Positions 26,069 through 38,100 of a DNA stretch of 64,000 nucleotides are shown here, piece by piece. The notes under the pieces were generated by a model. It was not told where the DNA came from. It saw only the letters and a program-made list of their open reading frames with translations, and made no database searches. Every line of letters starts with the position of its first letter. The first letter of the stretch is position 1. This DNA comes from CAZCFB01 sp964511535 (GTDB lineage: Bacteria; Myxococcota_A; Polyangia; GCA-2747355; CAZCFB01): positions 21,387 to 85,386 of the forward strand of contig CAZEFW010000013.1 in NCBI GenBank assembly GCA_964511535.1, in the 5' to 3' direction. Made by a program: the position numbers and the translations under genes.

Positions 26069-26154
26069 GGTTTTGTTGACGACATCCATGGGTGATTTCA
26101 TCGTCAAAGGGTCCTGAAACAAAAAACAAAAAACAAGGAACAAAAAAACAAAGA
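26069..26154 (+). promoter_or_regulatory. A-rich spacer between divergent FGE-like and M23 genes
   Basis: 86 bp between divergent starts. From 26118 to 26155 it is nearly all A with interspersed C/G (repeated CAAAAAA units), striking in this GC-rich sequence. It could be an unstructured leader that aids translation of the M23 gene, or a promoter-associated UP-like region. No good Shine-Dalgarno precedes either start. Confidence 0.4.
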
Positions 26155-27282
26155 ATGTATCGGGTAAGGGCAGCGGTGGTCTTGGTGGCATGGGTGGCTG
26201 CCTGTTCGGGGCCGGCGCCCGCGCGGCGGGCTGCTCTGCCTCCGCGCCCGCCCGAGCCGGACGCCGGGGTCGTGGCCGCCCCGGATCTTCCGCCGCCAGA
26301 CCTGGACGCACCGGACCTGGCGCCGCCGGCGCCGCCGATCCAGCTGAGCGATCGCCCCTCCATCGTCATCAGCACTGGCGAGGCGTCCCCCGAGGAGCTG
26401 CGGGTACACGGTGAGCACAGCACCGGCTACACGCCCCCGGTCCCGGCGAGGAACATCAACCGCGCCAACCGCTGGGGCCGCCCCGGCAAGGGCTCCATCC
26501 CCGGCGATGGCGAGACAGGCGCCCAGCCGGACCCGCGGGACTGGAAGTACACCGGCCAGTCCCCTTACGAGACCCGCTTCATCAAGAGAGGCCGCGGCAA
26601 GGGCCTGGCCCTGCCGTACCCGCTGACCTTCGTGATCAAGAAGCTCGGCAAGTGCCGCCGCGGCAAGCGCGGCCACATCGCCATCGACCTGGGCGGCATC
26701 GGCCCCAACCATGGCCTCGGCACGCCGATCCGGTCTCTTGCCCGGGCCAAAGTGATCCGCATCGGCCTGCCCAGACGGGACGAGGGCGAGTTCGGCCAGC
26801 CGGACCTGGACTCGGGCTACGCCTACCGCCGGGGCCGGGCCCTGCCGCGCTCCATGCTGGTGCCGGGATACGGGCGGGTGCGGTTCTTCACCCACGACTA
26901 CGGCCGCTGGCGCTCCGGCGTGGTGATCAGCACGCGGATCCTCGAGGGGCGCTACAAGGGATACAAGGCGCGCTACATGCACCTCGGCGCGGTGCACCCC
27001 GGGCTGCGGGTGGGATCCGTGGTGGACGCCGGGCAGGAGATCGGGCTGATGGGCTGCACCGCCATCCTCAACGACCTGCCGCACCTGCACTTCGACATCT
27101 GGACGCCGGGGGACCGCCGCCGGGTGGATCCGTCGCCCATCCTCGGGCTGTCCAGCGGCCGGGTCGGCTGCCGTCGGAAGCGTCAGCGCAAGCGCCGCAA
27201 GCGGCGCCGACGGGCAAAGAAAGCTGGATCCTCCCGGGCAAAGACGGTTAGCTCGAAGGGCACCAAGGAGAAGAAGCGGTGA
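26155..27282 (+). CDS. M23 (LytM-type) peptidase lipoprotein
   Basis: 375 residues from ATG 26155, which gives the lipobox VAWVAAC. A short linker of PPPDLDAPDL type follows. The C-terminal M23 fold carries HIAIDLGG (His/Asp), RYMHLG and HLHFDIW (HxH), the zinc and catalytic ligands of LytM-like endopeptidases or amidase activators. The tail is very basic (KRQRKRRKRRRRAKK), which may bind nucleic acid or anionic wall polymers. Its stop codon overlaps the GTG start of the LIC10091-like gene. Divergent from the FGE-like gene, so the two transcripts probably share the region 26069-26154. Confidence 0.85.
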   Translation: MYRVRAAVVLVAWVAACSGPAPARRAALPPRPPEPDAGVVAAPDLPPPDLDAPDLAPPAPPIQLSDRPSIVISTGEASPEELRVHGEHSTGYTPPVPARNINRANRWGRPGKGSIPGDGETGAQPDPRDWKYTGQSPYETRFIKRGRGKGLALPYPLTFVIKKLGKCRRGKRGHIAIDLGGIGPNHGLGTPIRSLARAKVIRIGLPRRDEGEFGQPDLDSGYAYRRGRALPRSMLVPGYGRVRFFTHDYGRWRSGVVISTRILEGRYKGYKARYMHLGAVHPGLRVGSVVDAGQEIGLMGCTAILNDLPHLHFDIWTPGDRRRVDPSPILGLSSGRVGCRRKRQRKRRKRRRRAKKAGSSRAKTVSSKGTKEKKR

Positions 27283-28373
27283 GACAGGATCCCGCCCAGA
27301 AGAAGGCCAGCACGGCCCCGCTCCTCGTGGCCGCCCTGGCGCTGGTAGGCGCCTCGTTGGCTCCGGCCGGGGTCAACGCCCTCGAGCCGCTCCCGCCAGC
27401 CACCGCCGCGCTGCTGGCCCGGATCCGCCCGGACAAGCCCCCCGAGAAGCTGACCCAGGAGACCCACTTCGTGGTCTCCGACGAGCTGCGCCACGACCAG
27501 TTCCGCGAGGCCGTCACCGGGCTGGGCGGCGCCTACGTGGGGGTCGGCACGGATCAGAACTACACCATGGCCGCGTGGGCGCGGCCGGAGGTCATGATCC
27601 TGCTCGACTTCGATCAGATCGTGGTGGACCTGCACAGGGTGTACGGCCTCGCCTTCGCGCGCTGCGCGGACACCCCCTGCTTCATCGACTTCTGGTCGCC
27701 GGAGAAGCGCCCCGGGATCCTGGAGCTGATCAAGGAGTCCTACGCGGACCCGCGCATGCGGCGCCGCGTGTCCGCCGCCTACCGCATGGGACAGAAGCGG
27801 GTGCACCGGCGGCTGCTCAAGCTGAAGAAGGTCTACAGCTGGCTCAAGGTGCCCCACTTTTTGACCCACCAGGCGCAGTTCGACTACCTCAAGGCCATGT
27901 TCGCGACGGGCAGGGTATTCATGGTGCGCGGCGACTTGACCGCCGACGTGACCATGCGAGACCTGGCAGGCGCCCTGCGCGGCGCGGGCCTGGTGACCCG
28001 GGTGCTCTACATCTCCAACTGCGAGATGTACTTCAAGTACAGCAAGCCGTACCGCAAGAACATCCGCCGCATGCCGGTGGACGAGCGCTCGGTGCTGCTG
28101 CGCACCCGCGCCTGGCGCCAGTGGGTCCGCGAGGGCAAGAAGCCGCTGCACTACCTGTACGTAGTCCAGGCGTACGAGAACTTCCGCGGCTGGCTTCGAC
28201 ACCGGTCGGTCAAGAGCATCAAGCAGCTGATCCCGTACAGCGTGCTCAAGCCCGGGGTGCTGTACTACGAGATCAACGAGACCCTCGCGCAGCGCCGGGA
28301 GCGGCTGCGAGCGGAGCGACGGGCGGCGCGGCTCAAGTCCAGGGCCGGCAAGAAGCGGAGGGCATCACCATGA
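27279..28373 (+). CDS. LIC10091-like family protein
   Basis: 364 residues; GTG 27279 overlaps the preceding stop. An N-terminal hydrophobic segment (about 11-33) may be a signal peptide or anchor. The body contains LGGAYVGVGTDQNYTMAAW, then DFDQIVVDLH and later RVLYISNCEMYF, a pattern that matches the LIC10091 family (spirochaete and deltaproteobacterial proteins with a methyltransferase-like fold). Function in that family is not established. The C-terminal 20 residues are very basic. The stop overlaps the next ATG by 4 bp, so it is in one operon with the M23 and ExbB-like genes. Confidence 0.65.
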   Translation: MRQDPAQKKASTAPLLVAALALVGASLAPAGVNALEPLPPATAALLARIRPDKPPEKLTQETHFVVSDELRHDQFREAVTGLGGAYVGVGTDQNYTMAAWARPEVMILLDFDQIVVDLHRVYGLAFARCADTPCFIDFWSPEKRPGILELIKESYADPRMRRRVSAAYRMGQKRVHRRLLKLKKVYSWLKVPHFLTHQAQFDYLKAMFATGRVFMVRGDLTADVTMRDLAGALRGAGLVTRVLYISNCEMYFKYSKPYRKNIRRMPVDERSVLLRTRAWRQWVREGKKPLHYLYVVQAYENFRGWLRHRSVKSIKQLIPYSVLKPGVLYYEINETLAQRRERLRAERRAARLKSRAGKKRRASP

Positions 28374-28909
28374 ACCCCCTCTCCATGGTCATCGTCTACA
28401 TGCTCGGGGGCGTCGGGGTGGGGCTCGCCATCGTCCGGACGGTGCAGGTGTTCCGCTGGCAGATCAACATCCCCGCCTTCAACGCCGCGCTGATCAAGCT
28501 GGCCCGCGCCGGCAACATGGAGCGCGCGCTGAAGCTGTGCCGGGTGGCGCCCAACGCGATCTACGCCCGCATGGTCACCCCCGCGATCCAGGCCGCCATG
28601 GACCAGGAGACGGACGGCCTGCGGCGGGCGGCGGCCATGGAGCGAGCCTTCGCCGAGGCCGAGCCGGCGGCCATGAAGCTGGACCACAACGGCCCGCTGC
28701 TCAGCGGGATCGCCCTGGCGGCGTGTGTCGCCGCGGCGGCAGTGGCGCTGGTGAGCGGCGTGGCTCCGGTGCAGTATGTGCTGGCAGGCGCCGCCGCACC
28801 GGCGGCGGTTTCGCTCTTCTCTCTGAACGCCAGCCGCAGGCTCCGCAGGAACGCCCGACCACGCTTCCAGGAGCTGGTGGCCGCGGTGCGCAAGAGCACG
28901 GAGGATTGA
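28370..28909 (+). CDS. Short MotA/TolQ/ExbB-like membrane protein
   Basis: 179 residues. A membrane segment (about 5-25) is followed by a cytoplasmic helical stretch, ALIKLARAGNMERALKLC, similar to the LARAGNxxRALxLC region of TolQ/ExbB/MotA proton channel subunits. Two further hydrophobic segments lie at about 108-130 and 132-150. It is shorter than full ExbB/TolQ, and no ExbD/TolR partner is next to it, so a channel role is inference. ATG 28370 overlaps the stop of the LIC10091-like gene. Confidence 0.6.
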   Translation: MNPLSMVIVYMLGGVGVGLAIVRTVQVFRWQINIPAFNAALIKLARAGNMERALKLCRVAPNAIYARMVTPAIQAAMDQETDGLRRAAAMERAFAEAEPAAMKLDHNGPLLSGIALAACVAAAAVALVSGVAPVQYVLAGAAAPAAVSLFSLNASRRLRRNARPRFQELVAAVRKSTED

Positions 28910-28942
28910 CGGATCCCGTCGCGGAGTAGGAAGATCCTCTAC

Positions 28943-31111
28943 ATGAGATGCTCCCGCCTCGCTGTCCCCCTCTTGTTTTGCCTGATCTCGGGCCTCGCGG
29001 CCTGCCACAACACGACGCCGATCCCGGGGCGAGATCTGGGCGGAGACGCCGCCATCGCGGCGGACCTCTCGGCCGGGGAGGGCGGCAGCACCGCCTTCGA
29101 CGCGTATATCCATGATCCCGATCTGGGGCCGGGCGATGCCGCGCCCGTTGACGCCCCCGCGGCCGACGCCGGGGCGCCCGACCAGACCCAGCCCGACTTG
29201 ACCCCGCCCGACCAGACCCAGCCCGACCTGACGCCGCCCGACATGCTCCAGCCGGATCAGCTGCTGCCCGATCAGATGCTGCCAGACATGCAACAGCCGG
29301 ACATGGCCCAGCCGGACATGATGCCGCCCGATCAGATGCTGCCGGACACCATGCCCCACGACACATACTTGCCGCCGGTGGCGTGCAAGTTCACCTCGCC
29401 CTCCAGGGCCGCCATGCTCACCGGCTCGCCCGCCATCACCCTCAAGGGCAAGGTGACCGGGCCGCTGTCGAGCCTCGACTATGTGCAGGTCAACGGCAAG
29501 AACGTCGCCCCGTGGCCCAACGGCGAGTTCTTCGTGCCGATGACCGCCAAGTGGGGGCTGAACATCATCACCCTGGTGTGCGTGGACAAGGCCAAGAACG
29601 TCGACGCCAGCGTCCAGGCTTTCCACTATTCCACCAAGTACTGGCCCCTGACCTCCTCCGGCGCGTCCGTGTCCGCGGGCGCCCTGGCGCGGCTGTATCA
29701 GAAAGCCATCGACGACGGACACCGCCCCAGCCTCAACGACATGGCGTCGATCCTGCAAAAGGTGATCAACTCGCTCAACTTCGACAAGCTGGTGCCGTCG
29801 ACCCTGGTGAGCGGCAAGTACAAGATCCCGCCCTGGGGGCCCACGATCTCCTACTCGGTGACCAAGAACGGCAAGTTCAAGGTCAACCCGTTCAGCATCG
29901 CGCTCAAGGCGCGCAGCGGGGGCGTGCGGGTCACCGGAAAGACCAGCTACCTGGAGCTGCCGGTGCGGGCCAAGGCTGGCCTGACCGTCTCGGGCAAGGT
30001 GAAGATCTACAACCTGAGCATGGTGGGGGACGTCAACATCTCGAAGAAGAGCGGCGGGGCGGTGTCGGTGAGCGTGCCGTACCTGAAGATGAGCTACTCC
30101 AGCCTCAAGGTGGAGATCGGCGGCGGCATCATCGGCACCATCATGTCCGCCATCACCAACGGCATCGTGTCGCTGTTCAAGAACAGCATCATCGCCAAGA
30201 TGGAGGCCGAGGTGAAGAAGGCGATCCCCGGCCCGGTCAAGAGCTTCGTCAGCGGCTTCACCTTCGCCCAGTCGTTCAAGCTGCCCGCGGTGCTCGGCAG
30301 CAAGACGCTCAAGATCAAGACCAACCTCGACACCATCAAGTTCGACTCTTACGGGGGCAACATCGGCATGAACCCGTCGGTGTACGCGTCCAAGGCGATC
30401 CCGAGCGGCAAGCTGGGCAGCATCAGCATCGCCGGCACGTACAAGCCGCCTGCCAGCAGCTCCGACGCCATGCTGGTGGGGCTGCGCCACGACACCCTGA
30501 ACCAGGTGCTCGCCGCGGCGTGGTACACCGGGGCGCTCAAGCGGGACCTGACCAGCCTGGTCAAGGGCGCCATCGGCTCCGGCAGCGGGCTGCCCTTTAC
30601 GGTGAGCAACCTGAAGCTCACCGTGGACGCGCTGCTGCCGCCGATCCTGATGCCCGGCAGCTCCACCAACGACTTCAAGATCGGGGTGGGCGATCTGAAG
30701 ATGAAGGTCTCTGCAGACCTGACCACGGGCTCCGGCGCGCCGAGCAAGGTCTCGGCGGATGTCTATGTCAGCACGGTGACCGGCGGCACCATGAAGCTGG
30801 GCAGCAACAACACCCTCACCGTCACCCTCTCCACCCAGATCAACCCGATGGAGATCCAGGTGGATAACCTGGTAATCCTGGGCCAGAGCACCGGGCTCGG
30901 CGGCGCCTTCGGGCTGCTGATCAAGGAGCTGGTCAAGGTGGTCCTGCCGCAGCTCGGACCGAACATCATCCAGAGCTTCCCGATCCCGGCCATCGACCTG
31001 TCCTCCCTCGGCGGCAGCTACGGCATCCCCAAGGGCACCATGCTCAAGCTGAAGAACGGCAAGCTGAAGCAGCAGGGCAACCACGTGGTGCTGAGCGGGG
31101 ACCTGGGGTAG
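28943..31111 (+). CDS. Large lipoprotein with Pro/Asp linker and possible TULIP-like lipid-binding domain
   Basis: 722 residues; the signal ends in LAAC (lipobox). A linker of repeats of the type QPDMAQPD and PDQMLPD runs to about residue 145. An Ig-like beta-sandwich follows (about 150-235). The rest is long, beta-rich, and has alternating amphipathic strands and helices (NGIVSLFKNSIIAKMEAEV) reminiscent of BPI/LBP (TULIP) domains; that assignment is tentative. ATG 28943 is used. It follows the ExbB-like gene by 34 nt and converges with the NHL gene at its 3' end. Confidence 0.8.
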   Translation: MRCSRLAVPLLFCLISGLAACHNTTPIPGRDLGGDAAIAADLSAGEGGSTAFDAYIHDPDLGPGDAAPVDAPAADAGAPDQTQPDLTPPDQTQPDLTPPDMLQPDQLLPDQMLPDMQQPDMAQPDMMPPDQMLPDTMPHDTYLPPVACKFTSPSRAAMLTGSPAITLKGKVTGPLSSLDYVQVNGKNVAPWPNGEFFVPMTAKWGLNIITLVCVDKAKNVDASVQAFHYSTKYWPLTSSGASVSAGALARLYQKAIDDGHRPSLNDMASILQKVINSLNFDKLVPSTLVSGKYKIPPWGPTISYSVTKNGKFKVNPFSIALKARSGGVRVTGKTSYLELPVRAKAGLTVSGKVKIYNLSMVGDVNISKKSGGAVSVSVPYLKMSYSSLKVEIGGGIIGTIMSAITNGIVSLFKNSIIAKMEAEVKKAIPGPVKSFVSGFTFAQSFKLPAVLGSKTLKIKTNLDTIKFDSYGGNIGMNPSVYASKAIPSGKLGSISIAGTYKPPASSSDAMLVGLRHDTLNQVLAAAWYTGALKRDLTSLVKGAIGSGSGLPFTVSNLKLTVDALLPPILMPGSSTNDFKIGVGDLKMKVSADLTTGSGAPSKVSADVYVSTVTGGTMKLGSNNTLTVTLSTQINPMEIQVDNLVILGQSTGLGGAFGLLIKELVKVVLPQLGPNIIQSFPIPAIDLSSLGGSYGIPKGTMLKLKNGKLKQQGNHVVLSGDLG

Positions 31112-31231
31112 GAGAGGGGGGAGGGGGGTGAGTCCCTCCCCCACGCGAGTTCATCGCACGATGTGGGGGCTTTCCCCTGCGGCGAGGCGCTACCGCGGCA
31201 CCGTCGCGCCCTGGCAACGCGCCTCCGGCGG

Positions 31232-31281
31232 AGCGCCCCGTGCTCGCCTCCTTCGGAGGCTCCGCGATGAAGCGGGGCGCT
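31232..31281. terminator. Nested hairpin between convergent genes
   Basis: Outer stem AGCGCCCCG (31232-31240) with CGGGGCGCT (31273-31281) encloses a hairpin GCCTCC, loop TTC, GGAGGC (31246-31260). It lies between the plus-strand lipoprotein stop (31111) and overlaps the stop codon of the minus-strand NHL gene. No T-run follows, so a terminator role is likely but not proven. Confidence 0.45.
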
Positions 31282-32503
31282 ACTTCAGCTTGAACACCTT
31301 GATCTTCAGGTTCCCGCCGTCGAGGACGTAGATGTAGCCGGCGCTGTCCACGTCCACGCCGGTGGGCCCGTAGAGGCGGGCCTTGCCGATGGGGCCGTCC
31401 TTGTCGTTCCAGTCGTCCCCGCCGGCGAGGGTGGTCACGACGCCGTTGTGGATCTGGCGGATCCGGTTGCAGTTCTCGTCGGCCACCAGCACCCGGCCCT
31501 CCCTCGCCATGGCCACGTCGATGGGGTAGGCCAGGGAGGCCTTGGACAGGGCGCCGCCGTCGGCGCAGGTCTGTTGGGACGACGGCAGGCAGCCGGTCTT
31601 TTGTCCTGCGATGGTCAGCACCGTCCGGTCGGCGCGTAGCATGCGCACAGCGCAGTTGCCGATGTCGCCGATGAACAGGTTGCCCGAGGGGTCGGTGTCG
31701 ATGCCGATGGGCATGTTGAACCGGGCGACGGTGCCCTTGCCGTCGGCGTAGCCGGACTGCGGCTTGCCGCCGTTGGGGTTCTGCCCGGCCACGGTGTAGA
31801 CCTTGCCGGCCTTGATGCGGCGGATGACATGGCTCTCGGAGTCCGAGACGAACACGCCTCCGCCGCTGTCCACGGCCACGCCGGTGGGGTTGCGGAAGCT
31901 GGCCGTGGAGGCGACGCCGTCCCTGTCCCCCCAGGACCCGCCGGCGAGCAGCGTGACCTTGCCGCCGCTGATGCGGCGCACGCCGCCGTTGCCGGGGTCG
32001 CCCACGAAGAGGTCTCCCTTGGGGCCGAAGGCCAGCCCGGAGGGGTAGTCGAACCGCGCCTCCAGCAGCGGCCCGTCGTCGCTGCCCTTCTTGCCCGACC
32101 CCGCCCAGGTGGTCACCTCGCCGTCCATGATCTTGCGGATCACATGCTTCTCCCCCTCCACCACATACACCTCGCCGGGGCTCGCCACGGCCAGATCCAC
32201 CGCGTAGTGGAACCGCGCCGTGGCGGCCGGGCCGTTCTTGATCCCCTTCTCCCGGGTGCCCGCCAGGGTGATCATGCAGCCGGGCGCCGGCGCCCAGGTG
32301 AAGCGGCTGAACACCGGGTCGCAGGCCCTGCAAGTGTCCCCTGCGAGGGTGCCGCCGCGCGGGTAGCACTGCCCGGCGATGGCGCAGCTGTCGTCGCCGC
32401 ACAGGGCCGGATCGATGGGGTTGTCCAGAGACCAGCACCCCTGGCAGGCGAGGGCTGCCAGGGCCAGGCATGCGAGCAGGGCGGCGCGGCGTGGGGTCGT
32501 CAT
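31280..32503 (-). CDS. NHL-repeat lipoprotein
   Basis: 407 residues from ATG 32503, which overlaps the stop of the upstream gene (TGATG); GTG 32512 is an alternative. The signal ends in LAALAC or QGC (lipobox-like). The body is a chain of NHL-type repeats such as ARFDYPSGLAFGPKGDLFV, NPTGVAVDSGGGVFVSDSE and GPTGVDVDSAGYIYVLDGG, forming a beta-propeller, with early Cys-rich segment CRACDPVF. Last gene of the operon with the TPR giant, kinase and TPR/PEGA protein. Such propellers commonly bind proteins or glycans; a sensory or structural role is inference. Confidence 0.83.
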   Translation of the reverse strand: MTTPRRAALLACLALAALACQGCWSLDNPIDPALCGDDSCAIAGQCYPRGGTLAGDTCRACDPVFSRFTWAPAPGCMITLAGTREKGIKNGPAATARFHYAVDLAVASPGEVYVVEGEKHVIRKIMDGEVTTWAGSGKKGSDDGPLLEARFDYPSGLAFGPKGDLFVGDPGNGGVRRISGGKVTLLAGGSWGDRDGVASTASFRNPTGVAVDSGGGVFVSDSESHVIRRIKAGKVYTVAGQNPNGGKPQSGYADGKGTVARFNMPIGIDTDPSGNLFIGDIGNCAVRMLRADRTVLTIAGQKTGCLPSSQQTCADGGALSKASLAYPIDVAMAREGRVLVADENCNRIRQIHNGVVTTLAGGDDWNDKDGPIGKARLYGPTGVDVDSAGYIYVLDGGNLKIKVFKLK

Positions 32504-33552
32504 CAGAACCACCCCCGGATCCCGACGCCAGCGGGGCGGACACCCACGGCGCCAGTTGCCCGGGCCGCGGCGGTCTTTCGGCCCTCGCCAGCGGGAGGTC
32601 GGGTTACGAACAGGTAGACGGCCACGCCCAGCGCAGCGGCGGCCACTCCCGCGGCTACATGCCCGCCGATTACGAGTTTCTGGGCAGCCTCAACGTCCTG
32701 CCGGTGCAGGGCAGCCTCGACCGGGTCGGTGGTGGCCTTGTACTTCTCGTGAGCTTCGTTGCCCTGTTCCATCCCGAGGCCATACAGCGCCCCGGCGCCG
32801 GCAGCGGCCAGGGCGGCCAGGCTGAGGGTGGTGTAGCCGATGATGGCGCGGGTGCGGCGGGAGCTCCCCGCATCGTCTGCGACGCCGGCGGGCGCTGCGA
32901 CGCCGGGGGCAGGGCGCGGCGCCGCCGCGGGACGGGCACGCCCCGGCAGCAGCGTGAAGTGGTTCAGCTGCCCCTCGAGGATCATCTTCCGCTGGCCCGC
33001 GTCGGGTCGGGGCCAGGCCGGCACCATCACCTCGCGCGTGCGCGGCCGGTAGCCGGTGGTGCGCACCTCCACGCGGTGCTCTCCTGCCAGCAGAGGCAAC
33101 GGTGAATCGAGGCTGCGCTTCACGGTCTCGCCGTCCACCAACACCTGGTGCTCGCCCGGGCCGAGCCGCAGTCGCAGCAGGCCCACCATGGCGGCGCGCG
33201 CCAGCCTGAAGGTCTGGATCACGGCCGGCTTGTGGGCGCCCGGCTCCGGGTCCATGGCCGGCGCGAGCTTCACCGCGCGGCTGAACGCGGCGTTGGCCTC
33301 CTCCGGGCGCTTGAGCTCCACCTGGTTGCAGCCGATGTAGAAGTGAACCCGGGAGAGGGCGGCCGGGTCGGTGGTGGTGGCGGCGGCCTTCTCCAGGGCC
33401 CGGATGGAGCCCTTGAAGTCGGCCAGGCCGTAGCGCTCGATCCCCTTGTTCAGGGCGCTCTGGCCGTCGTCGGCGTGGGCCACGGGAACGGGGAAGGGGA
33501 GAGGGTGGGCCAGAGCCAGGACGAGGGCCAGGGCCAGGGGGGTGGGGCGCAT
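32503..33552 (-). CDS. TPR and PEGA-domain membrane protein
   Basis: 349 residues from ATG 33552, which has AGGAG 7 nt upstream; GTG 33558 overlaps the previous stop but sits too close to that site. A signal peptide (about 1-28) precedes two TPR-like helical repeats (about 30-115). A PEGA-type beta domain (VLVDGETVKRSLDSPLPLL ... RVEVRTTGYRP) follows, then two hydrophobic segments (about 235-255 and 300-322). PEGA domains are common in bacterial surface and kinase-linked proteins. In the same operon as the PEGA-tailed kinase, suggesting a shared pathway. Confidence 0.8.
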   Translation of the reverse strand: MRPTPLALALVLALAHPLPFPVPVAHADDGQSALNKGIERYGLADFKGSIRALEKAAATTTDPAALSRVHFYIGCNQVELKRPEEANAAFSRAVKLAPAMDPEPGAHKPAVIQTFRLARAAMVGLLRLRLGPGEHQVLVDGETVKRSLDSPLPLLAGEHRVEVRTTGYRPRTREVMVPAWPRPDAGQRKMILEGQLNHFTLLPGRARPAAAPRPAPGVAAPAGVADDAGSSRRTRAIIGYTTLSLAALAAAGAGALYGLGMEQGNEAHEKYKATTDPVEAALHRQDVEAAQKLVIGGHVAAGVAAAALGVAVYLFVTRPPAGEGRKTAAARATGAVGVRPAGVGIRGWF

Positions 33553-33554
33553 GG

Positions 33555-35138
<1,584 letters not shown>

Positions 35139-35141
35139 GGC

Positions 35142-38100
35142 TCACCCGGTCAGGCGCCTGCGGAAGCGCGGGTAGGCCTCGCTGGCGGCGAAGGTCACGA
35201 GGTCTCGCAGCGCCGCCGACCCCTCCATGGCGCCGGGATCCCCCGGGTCGCCGAGGCCCTCTTCCCGGGCGATGATGCGGGCGGCCAGCTCGAAGTCTCC
35301 GCACAGCAGCAGGCCCGCGCGGTTGGCGCCGTGCCAGGAGGCTTGCCGCCATCGCGCGCTGTCGAAGGGCCAGCTGCCGAGCTCGCGGAACAGCTCGCCC
35401 AGCCGCCGCGCGACCTTGAACGGCAGGGCGCGGCGGAACAGGCTCACCTGCTCCAGCGCCGCCTTGTCCAGGTCCTTGCGGCCCCGCATGTGGCGGGGGT
35501 GGAACGCCCGCAGCACCTTGAGCATCAGGGCGGCAAAGGCGTCCTGCTCCTGGCCCGCGGCCAGCACGCCGGTCGGGCCGGTCGCCTCCAGGGCTCTGCC
35601 CAGCAGGAACAGCAGCTCCGCGGTGCCGCGCCCCTCGAGGTCCCCCGGGCTGGCCACCACGGCGGGCATGGCCATGGCCACCACCCTCGGGGTGGGGGCG
35701 CGCAGCGGGTGGTCTTCATCGACGAGGAACAGCTGGGCGCCGGACCGCCCCAGCGCCCTTGCCGCGGCGTTGAACGCCAGCGCCGGTGCCGAGGGGTCCA
35801 TGGGCGGGACCTTGTCGGCGGGGTCCAGCCCGACCTCCTCCGGCTCCAGGGGGAACAGGGTCTTGGCCTGGGCCCACAGCAGCTGGAACATCTCCTCCAG
35901 GGCCGGCGACATTGGCAGCGGGGAAAGCGCCTCCCGATCCTCCTCGATGAGCTGGCCGGCGTAGGGGCGCTCGGCGTCCAGCTCGGCCGGACAGTAGCCG
36001 GCCAGGTACGCCTCGCCCGCGCCGTCCAGCCCGCCCAACAACCTCAGCGCCTGGTACAGGGCGCGCGCCTGCTCCGGCTCGGTGCGCAGCGCGGCGGCGG
36101 CCAGTGCGCGCAGGGACTCCACCCGGCAGCCGTCCAGGGCGAGGATCCGGCGGTGGTGCCCCAGGGCCACGCCGGGGTCCACCTCGGGCAGCAGCCCGTA
36201 CATGGCGCCCAACTCCTCGAGCAGCTCCAGATCGTCGCCCAGCATGTCCAGGGCCTCTTCCAGCGCGGCGACGGCTCCCTGGATCTTGCCCTGCGCCCTG
36301 AAGGCCCGGGCCATCAGCCGGAGCAGGCGGCCCCGACGGGACTTCCCTGCCTCCGTGGGGGGCGGCGGGCGACCGGTGACATATTCGCCCGCCAGCTGCG
36401 CCGCCTCCTCGTAGGACTCCTGCTCGACCAGGTAGGCGGTGAGCCCCTCCACCGCCTTGCCGCTCGACGGGTCGAGGGCCAGCACCTCGCGCCAGCGGCT
36501 GGCCGCTTGCTCGGCCTGGCCGGCGGCCATGCGCGCCCCGGCCGCCGTGAGCAGCAGCTCGCTGCTCTGGCGCGGCTCGTCCAGCAGCGCGGCCAGGTCC
36601 TCGGCCACCGCCGCGCCGGCGGCGTGGCGGCCAGCCGACCGGAGCACCGAGAGCATCCCGGGCAGCACCTCCAGCTTGGTGGCGTCGTCATCCCCCAGCA
36701 GGCTGTGCAGCTCCTCGTAGCAGCCGGCCGCGCCGGGCAGATCGTTCAGGTGATCCCGGCGCAGGTCCCCCTGCAGCCGCAGCAGGTCGAGGCGGCGAGC
36801 GGGATCGTCGGTGATGCCGAGCAGCCGGTCCAGGGCGCCCGCGGCGCGGCTCCACTGCTCGTTGTCCATGGAGATGAACGCCAGCTCCGTCAGGGCGTGG
36901 TCATGCTCCGGGTCCACCGACAGCGCCCCTTGCAGCAGCTCCACCGCCTGCTCCGCGCGATCCAGGGCCGCGGCGCTGCGGCCGCCGGCGTACAGTGCCT
37001 CGGCCAGGTCCGCCCGCGGGATCCCCTCGCGCTCCACGCGCAGCAGCGGCTCCAAATAATCCAGCGCCTCGCGCCAGCGCTCCAGCTGGAACCGGTTGAG
37101 CCCCACCGCCAGGCGCAGCATCGGGTCCTCCGGATCCTTTCGGTGGGCGTCGAGCAGGAAGGTGAACGCCTCTGCGTGCTGGCCGAGCCGCTGGTACACC
37201 TCCCCGAGGCGCATGCCGAGCAGCCCGGACGCCGTGCCCCCGCTCAGCCGGGTCAGCGCGTCCTCCAGCAGCAGCCGGGCCGCGTCCAGGCGGTCCTGCT
37301 CCACCAGCAGCCTCGAGAGGCCGTCCACGGCTTCGGGGAGGTCATCGCACAGCTCCAGGGCGCGCTGGAACAGCTCCTCGGCCTCCGAGGCGGAGGCCCC
37401 GCGTGACAGCCGCAGGTCGGCCAGCTCGGCCAGAGTGGCGGCCTGCCCCCGCGGATCCTGGACAAGCTCTGACTTGCGCCGCAGGAGCTGCTCGGCGCGC
37501 TCGGCCCCGCTGCGCCCGCTGAGCCGGATCACCGCGTCCATGGCGGGCAGGTGGTCCGGGCTGCGCTGCAGCACGCGCTCGTAGAGCTGCCTGGCCCGGT
37601 CCGGATCGCCGGCGTTGTTCTCCAGCACATGGCCGGTGACCATGAGCGAGTCGTCCACGTCCACCTCGCCGGGCGCCAGGTCGATAATCCGCTCCAGCGC
37701 GTCGGCGTACTGCGCCCATGATTCATGCCGCCAGTGGTAACTGGAGATGGCCTGCAGCACGGCCACATGCTCCGGGGCCAGCTCACTGGCCTGCTCCAGC
37801 GCGCCCCACGCGTCTTCCGCGCGCTCCAGCCCGGCGTCGAGCACCTCGGCCAGCTGCACCAGGAGCTCCGCCTGCGCCACCGCCGGGGCGCCGCTGTCTC
37901 GCGCGGCGGCCAGCCGATCCTGCAGCAGGCCGGCGGCCTCCTCGGCGCGGTCGCCTCGCAGCAGCAGCCCGGTGAGCTCCTCGTCCAGCGCGGGATCCGC
38001 TTCACCCATGGCCCGGGCTCGCTGCAGGTGGGCAACGGCGGCGTCCATGTCGTCCTCGCCCACCAGGCGGGCCAGCCGAACCAGCAGGGGCCGCGCCTCG

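Noticed and set aside
28265..31144. 959-residue minus-strand frame opposite the large lipoprotein
   Set aside because: Antisense shadow; no signal, motif or Shine-Dalgarno. The plus strand has a lipobox and a repeat linker.
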